Shown here one piece after another: positions 59,401 to 64,000 of a stretch of DNA of 64,000 nucleotides. The notes under the pieces are model-generated. The model was given only the letters and a program-made list of their open reading frames with translations. It had not been told where the DNA came from and made no database searches. The stretch is from Dysidea avara (taxonomy: Eukaryota; Porifera; Demospongiae; Dictyoceratida; Dysideidae). Location of the stretch: positions 22,227,440-22,291,439 of the forward strand of contig NC_089277.1 of assembly GCF_963678975.1 (NCBI RefSeq), written 5' to 3'. The translations under genes were made by a program, and so were the position numbers. Each line of letters starts with the position of its first letter. Position 1 is the first letter of the stretch.

Positions 59401-62400
59401 TACAGTTTAACAATTTTATATAGTGGTGTTATGCTAGTTGATTGCTTGCATAATATAGAGTGCTGTGATTAACTCTATGATGATATCAAGAGTACATAAT
59501 ATGTACTCTTGATGATATTGTGACAGGTTTTGTGAAAAGCGTAGTCATGAGCTTGCAAACAAAGTTCACATATAAGAAAAATTAGGAATTTTAAACGTAC
59601 TAGAGTAGGGACTGTGTATAGTACTGCAGTAAAAAGCACTGAAACAAACTGGATCAGAGTAGTACGTAATGTCCAAATACTACAAAACAATAAGAAGTGA
59701 ATATCCCTACTGTGCATTTTCTTATACTTGTCTATATACGTACATAGGTACACTACATGAGTATAAAGTAAAAATTTGAGACACAATCTTTCAGACATCA
59801 ACTAAAGTAGGTCCCATTCATTTTCATACACGTTGCACTGTAGCTGACTCCGTGCAATACAATACATACCTACTATTGAAATTACACCCTGTAGCTGATT
59901 CATTAGTCATTCTCCAAATACAATGCTGTAGCCTTCACACACAGCACTCATTTTACATGAGTACATTGTTGTTGTAATGTGATTGCTCTATTTGAACATT
60001 TATACTGAGCATGAAAACACTATTGTTGCACTCTGCCATATGTACATCCTCTACCTGGACAGTGTATATGGTACTGTTGCACAGATGTTTATTCTTATTC
60101 CTAGGGATATCAAGCTCCAAGAGGAGGCACAGTTATCAAAGCTTTGATCAAGTTCATATTGTCCAACATATCAGTGTTGTTACTAACAGTTATCATCCAT
60201 ACTGTCATTAAGGTACACATTGTTGACTGGTGATCTGGTATATATTGTATGGCTTGTCATAGTAGAGAGTGTTGAGTATTGATGAGGATGAACACGTATA
60301 CAAGTTTGTCAGTGCAAAACTTGGTTTTACTCCAATGACAGAACTAAGGTTATGTGAGTGTGTGTTTGTGTGTGTTTAGTATTTCTACACATGTACATCC
60401 ACAATAAATTTACATACAAATGTTACTCTGTTGTAGAGACTTTGATGCACTGATCTACCTGTGTGAACCAGCCTTCAGACCTCAACCATGGGATACATAT
60501 AACAGGCTACTACTCAGTCTGGTGTTGCCGTGTTTCATCATCACTGTGATGGTGTTGCTAGGCAACCTTGTTAACAATTTATACTCTTTTATGACCACAA
60601 AGTAAGTACAGTAAATCATCCAGTGACATATTTTGAGGATAATAGTTTCCTTTAAATATGCGACTGGGTCTACAAGAATCCCACATGTTAACACAAACCT
60701 AGTTATTTTACAATTGAATACAATAAATGTAATGGGTGAAATATTTGCAAAATTGAAAGACATCTGTAAATCTTTTAAGCACATGAAAGAAGGTGATAAT
60801 AGCAAAAAGCTTATTAGCACTGTAATCCCCAAAACAAGAGGAGTCGAAAATCTTTGTTTCATGCCAATAGATAGAGAAAATGTAATAAAATGGAATTCCA
60901 AAATTCTTCCAGATCCAGGCACATATTTGAACACATGAAACTTTTGTGAATTGAATTTTTTCATACATGAATATAATCCTGTACATGTCATAGGCGTAGC
61001 AACCCGGAAGGGCAATGGGGGCTAATAAATTTCTGCTTTCAGTTTGCAAAAGATCGAAATACTCTAATAGAACAGTCAGTTGTTCTAATAATGCAGTCAA
61101 TGTGTGAATATGCCCTTAAAATTGATCTGAGAAGGCTAAATCTTCAAAAAATTTCTGTGGGCGTATAGGTATGCCCCAAGACCCCAGAGAAATCTTGTTT
61201 CACATGCTGACTATGCTTTACAACAAGCCCCCCTGTCTAAAAATATTTTGCTACGCCTATGCATTTGTAACTTAACTTGAAAATTTCTATAGCAACACCA
61301 GATTGATAATGCCAATTTTTCCTTCACTATAGCCAACCTACAGTACATCCATTCATAAGACCTCACTATGCGTTCATTGTTATTCTCAATGTGTTCTTCT
61401 GTTTTGTGGCAATCACTACACTGAGGTTTAAGGTGTTGAGTATTCCTTATGTGTGTGTACTGGCCGCAGCTGGCGTATGTGATCATGTGATGTGGAGTAG
61501 TGTGTTAGAGTGGATCAGAATGAAGGGACAATCAGTTAAGTGTCGTATGCTGATGCGTAGTATTATTTACATGCATATGTATAGTTGAGTTTTACAAACT
61601 TTTGTTTAAACCAGGTGCATGCCTGGTTACTGAAATTGTTTTTATAAAAGTGTGTGTGTGTACGTGTACGTGTGTACCTATCTTTGTTTGTTCATATGCA
61701 TCTACGTGAGCAGAATCATTAATGGTAAAAGCAGCTTTTACGTGTAAGAAGTTTAAGTGAAATGAAGTCAGTATTAACTTACGTACTGGTAAACTTTGCT
61801 CTGAGGTGGTTTCTTTTTGGCGGTCTGAAATAAGGGTGTGGCGATTCGCCCCCTCAGACTTTGTGAATTACCTTCCCTTTGGGGTTTAACAGGCAGGTAA
61901 CAATTGAGAAACAACAGTGCAGTCCTCGTGGACTACCAGGAATAGCCTATTCCTTCCGTTGGTTGCAAAGGGGGTGTATCCCCAATGCACACGAACAAAA
62001 ATGAAGAGCAGTTTTGAGACTTTGTCAAGAGAATTTGTGGGAAATAACACTATAGTCAAACTATTAAAAGTTTAGAAGATACTTCTGTGCATAATATGCT
62101 GTTGAAAGCAGTTTGTTTAGCAAGTGCTTCATTAGTATAAGGCATAGCAGCGTAATTGAAGAATTACAAAATGTTCATGAATTACGAAATCTGAGAATTG
62201 CAATAAAGTAATTTTGCATTGTTGCACAATTTAATATACATAGTTGGTTAATTCCAGATGAGTTAGCTAGTTGCATGGCGCCTGGTTTTTAGAAGTAGCA
62301 CAACATCAACTTGTTTTGTGTAGTACGTATTTAATAGTACAATAATGTGATACTCTCTGTGTATCTCATACTACAGTGATGCCACAGTCAGTTGCATTAG

Positions 62401-63969
62401 GTACACATACCAGTTGTAACTATAATGTTCATCATGTAGTACCGTAGAGTTGAGTTGTTAAGCGCATGTGCTTATAATTTTTGAAGAAAATTTGTAAAAA
62501 TAATGCTATCTGTTAGTAATTATGGGTGGGTATAACACAGAATCACTACCTTGTAACAGAGTAATTCGTGGTCAGCATACCAGTGTATGAATATTTTGAC
62601 TTCATTTCTGGGTGAAATTGTTCATGATGAACAATAATATTGCAGTCCAGAAGGCTGATTTGCTGTATACACAGTGAAGGGAGACCTAAGTGCTCAAGGA
62701 GATGTTAATTTTCTGGTATTTCCAGTGTTTCTTCTAGTGATGCATTGATACCACTTTTTCACTACCAATCTGATACATTTAAGACCAGAAATGGCCGATA
62801 CAGATCCGATACTTTGCCCCACAGGCATTTCTCACAAGAAACAACTAGTGATTTGACTAATAGTTAATAAACCAGCTTACTAAACTCATTTGCTAATCTC
62901 ATCAACCACAGTTTGCTGGTTTGTGGCTATCAATTGGGTGAAGATAATATAGTTTTATGGCTTCAATGAATCTTATTTTGTGGCTTACTGCAGTTTCCAC
63001 TGTACTAGTAATTGGCTTCTTTCGAAGAATTCATAACTTATATCAGCTCTTGCTTAACTATGTTCGATGCACTATGTACGCTGCCATCTTGAAAAGTAAT
63101 TAAATGGTGTCATTTAAAGTATCGGTTGGTATCGGGCATTTATAGCCTTACCGATACAAATCTGATACCACCAAAATAGGGCTGATACCAATACTAGTAT
63201 TGGTATCGGTGCATCACTAGTTTCTTCTCATGTATAGCTTTGTTACGTGTAAGACACACATTGGGCCATGTGCGCTTTTCAGCCATGGCTAATCACTGGT
63301 GACTGGAAGTACTTGTATTGTATGTACATGTGTAGCATGATTATGTGTTAGTAAACTGTTATGTAATAGTGCAGCTACATTGTTGTTACTTATTTACAGA
63401 TGGATATGCTGCGCTCTTTGACTGTCACCTTATTCATAGCTCTGTTGACCTATAGGGTATGTTTGTGGTATGTCTATACTGCTCTTATTACATGTATACC
63501 CTAGTTTACCAACTAGTTATGTGCCACTAGTTGTGCTGCACTTTGTTACTTACTGTAGCACATGATGTACTGTACATGTGTACCTGTAGGAACTACCTAA
63601 ATTACAACAACAAGCTGAGCAATTGAGAGAGTTCTATGATCCTGATACTGTGGAGTTGATGAAATGGATAAAGTAAGTGTTAACCGCTAATTACTGGTAA
63701 TGAATTGTCAATTGTGTATAATATTAAGATGCATTCTCGAGTATGTTTTAATGTGCTGAAACTTTTAACATTTTGTACCTGATGTAGCTATACCTAATAC
63801 ATTTTTATGAATACATTATTATGTTGTACTACACAGTACCAAGACAGCACCACAGGCAGCATTTGCTGGTAGTATGCAGTTACTGGCTGGAGTGAAGTTA
63901 TGCACCAGTAGGACCATCACTAACCATCCTCACTTTGAGAACAAACTGCTCAGACAAAGAACTGTACAG
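53439..63969 (+). CDS. DPY19L: DPY19-like C-mannosyltransferase, 14 exons, 3' partial
   Basis: Exons: 53439-53723, 55701-55791, 56322-56443, 56551-56690, 56880-57006, 57291-57425, 57942-58073, 60105-60212, 60266-60348, 60437-60601, 61333-61534, 63400-63456, 63590-63672, 63837-63969. All junctions are GT-AG and phases agree, giving ~621 aa; family members are ~650-750, so the C-terminus lies beyond the window. Diagnostic blocks are 'LLHENDMWFSEIS' with 'EVEREISFRTESGLYYSYYK', 'ATRVQVAIPLRESFALPF', 'WQFAQFVFLLEG', 'RDFDALIYLCEPAF' and 'NHPHFENKLLRQRT'. The polypeptide has many TM segments, as in GT-C glycosyltransferases of the ER membrane. In animals DPY19 moves mannose from dolichol-phosphate-mannose onto tryptophan of WxxW motifs in thrombospondin repeats. 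The acidic residues of the ERE block fit the known luminal active-site region. Introns 1, 7, 10 and 11 carry transposons. Confidence 0.93.
53980..54687. mobile_element. hAT-like non-autonomous element in DPY19 intron 1
   Basis: The ends are CAGGGCCGGTG and CACCGGCCCTG, a hAT-type inverted repeat, ~708 bp. The interior has the G/C-rich block 'GGGGGGTCTGGGGGCATGCC'. I could not find a convincing 8-bp target duplication. Confidence 0.65.
58225..58425 (+). repeat. Composite interspersed repeat, copy F (5' part only)
   Basis: 'TTAAGCCCAAAAGTGTCTTC' and 'GAATTTTCTACTGCCTGCC' match the start of copies A, D and E; the copy stops before the middle of the element. It lies in DPY19 intron 7. Confidence 0.55.
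58728..59240. mobile_element. MITE with ATACC(A/G)TATAGGGG ends and GAGCCAC internal repeats
   Basis: The left 'ATACCATATAGGGGAAAGTT' and 'tcgatgggctaaaattttg' pair with the right 'CAAAATTTTCGCCCATTGAA' and 'acttcccccctatacggtat'. Four to five copies of 'GAGCCAC(A/G)CCCACTT' lie inside. It lies in DPY19 intron 7. A fragment of the interior is at 32228-32290. Confidence 0.85.
59585..59735 (+). repeat. Small dispersed repeat (copy 3 of 3)
   Basis: 'ACTAGAGTAGGGACTGTGTA' through 'AAACAATAAGAAGTGAATAT' matches 33700-33835 and 34420-34550. It lies in DPY19 intron 7. Confidence 0.6.
60989..61261. mobile_element. MITE with CATAGGCGTAGCAA ends
   Basis: CATAGGCGTAGCAA at the left is the exact reverse complement of TTGCTACGCCTATG at the right, 273 bp apart. 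The interior carries two CTAATAGAACAGTCA / CTAATAATGCAGTCA motifs. It lies in DPY19 intron 10. Confidence 0.8.
62735..63219. mobile_element. hAT MITE with exact 8-bp target duplication in DPY19 intron 11
   Basis: The ends are TAGTGATGCATTGATACCA and TGGTATCGGTGCATCACTA, the TAGNGATGCACCGATA type found on many hAT elements. GTTTCTTC flanks both sides exactly (62727-62734 and 63220-63227). The 485-bp interior is non-coding and contains further inverted 'GATACC'/'GGTATC' pairs. Confidence 0.9.
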
Positions 63970-64000
63970 GTAAACAATCAAACTGCATGTGTGTACACTG

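Noticed and set aside
60633-60938. 101-codon + strand frame in DPY19 intron 10
   Set aside because: Starts at TTG, has no recognisable domain, and the flanking exons join in frame without it. A retro-fragment is possible but unsupported.

Overview
This is eukaryotic, AT-rich DNA with spliced genes (GT-AG introns from about 100 bp to 10.6 kb), very many short inverted-repeat transposons and a large satellite array. The genes are animal ones: DPY19 C-mannosyltransferase, IRAK1BP1/SIMPL and a VCP/p97 N-domain. Together with a beta-helix/multi-TM receptor-like protein of a type I associate with sponges and unicellular relatives of animals, they suggest a marine sponge (demosponge). The species is inference; I cannot name it from the sequence.

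Layout. Bases 1-3541 (+) hold the 3' part of a large extracellular beta-helix plus multi-pass membrane protein, open through the left edge. Bases 3.6-7.4 kb are repeat-rich: a foldback MITE and a dead LINE ORF1 (PHD finger, coiled coil, RRM-like domain, minus strand) split by a hAT-type MITE with an 8-bp target duplication. IRAK1BP1 (+) occupies 8118-19534 in two exons (261 aa) separated by a 10.6-kb intron. That intron contains a 7.13-kb hAT-like transposon (9876-17004) with Tol2-like AAGTAC-rich ends and a decayed hAT transposase tail. Inside the transposon is a ~4.8-kb, 31-bp satellite with a 247-bp higher-order repeat.

Bases 21164-25112 (-) encode a signal-peptide plus 7-TM protein in two exons. 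Bases 25.1-34.7 kb are mostly gene-free, with an endonuclease-type LINE remnant near 31.3 kb and several copies of a composite repeat. Bases 34716-41429 (+) are one uninterrupted 2237-codon frame: helical (ARM/HEAT-like) body, TPR region, two CxxC pairs and a MYND-like finger. Bases 43640-48951 (-) carry four well-spliced exons matching only the N-domain of VCP/Cdc48, with no ATPase exons found.

Bases 49-52.4 kb hold nested MITEs and a 5'-truncated LINE reverse-transcriptase tail. Bases 53439-63969 (+) contain 14 consecutive exons of a DPY19-type C-mannosyltransferase, running off the right edge, with at least four transposon insertions in its introns.

The genes do not form a pathway; they are neighbours. 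The notable structure is the transposon and satellite architecture, in particular a satellite bounded by an intact hAT insertion, and the orphan VCP N-domain gene.
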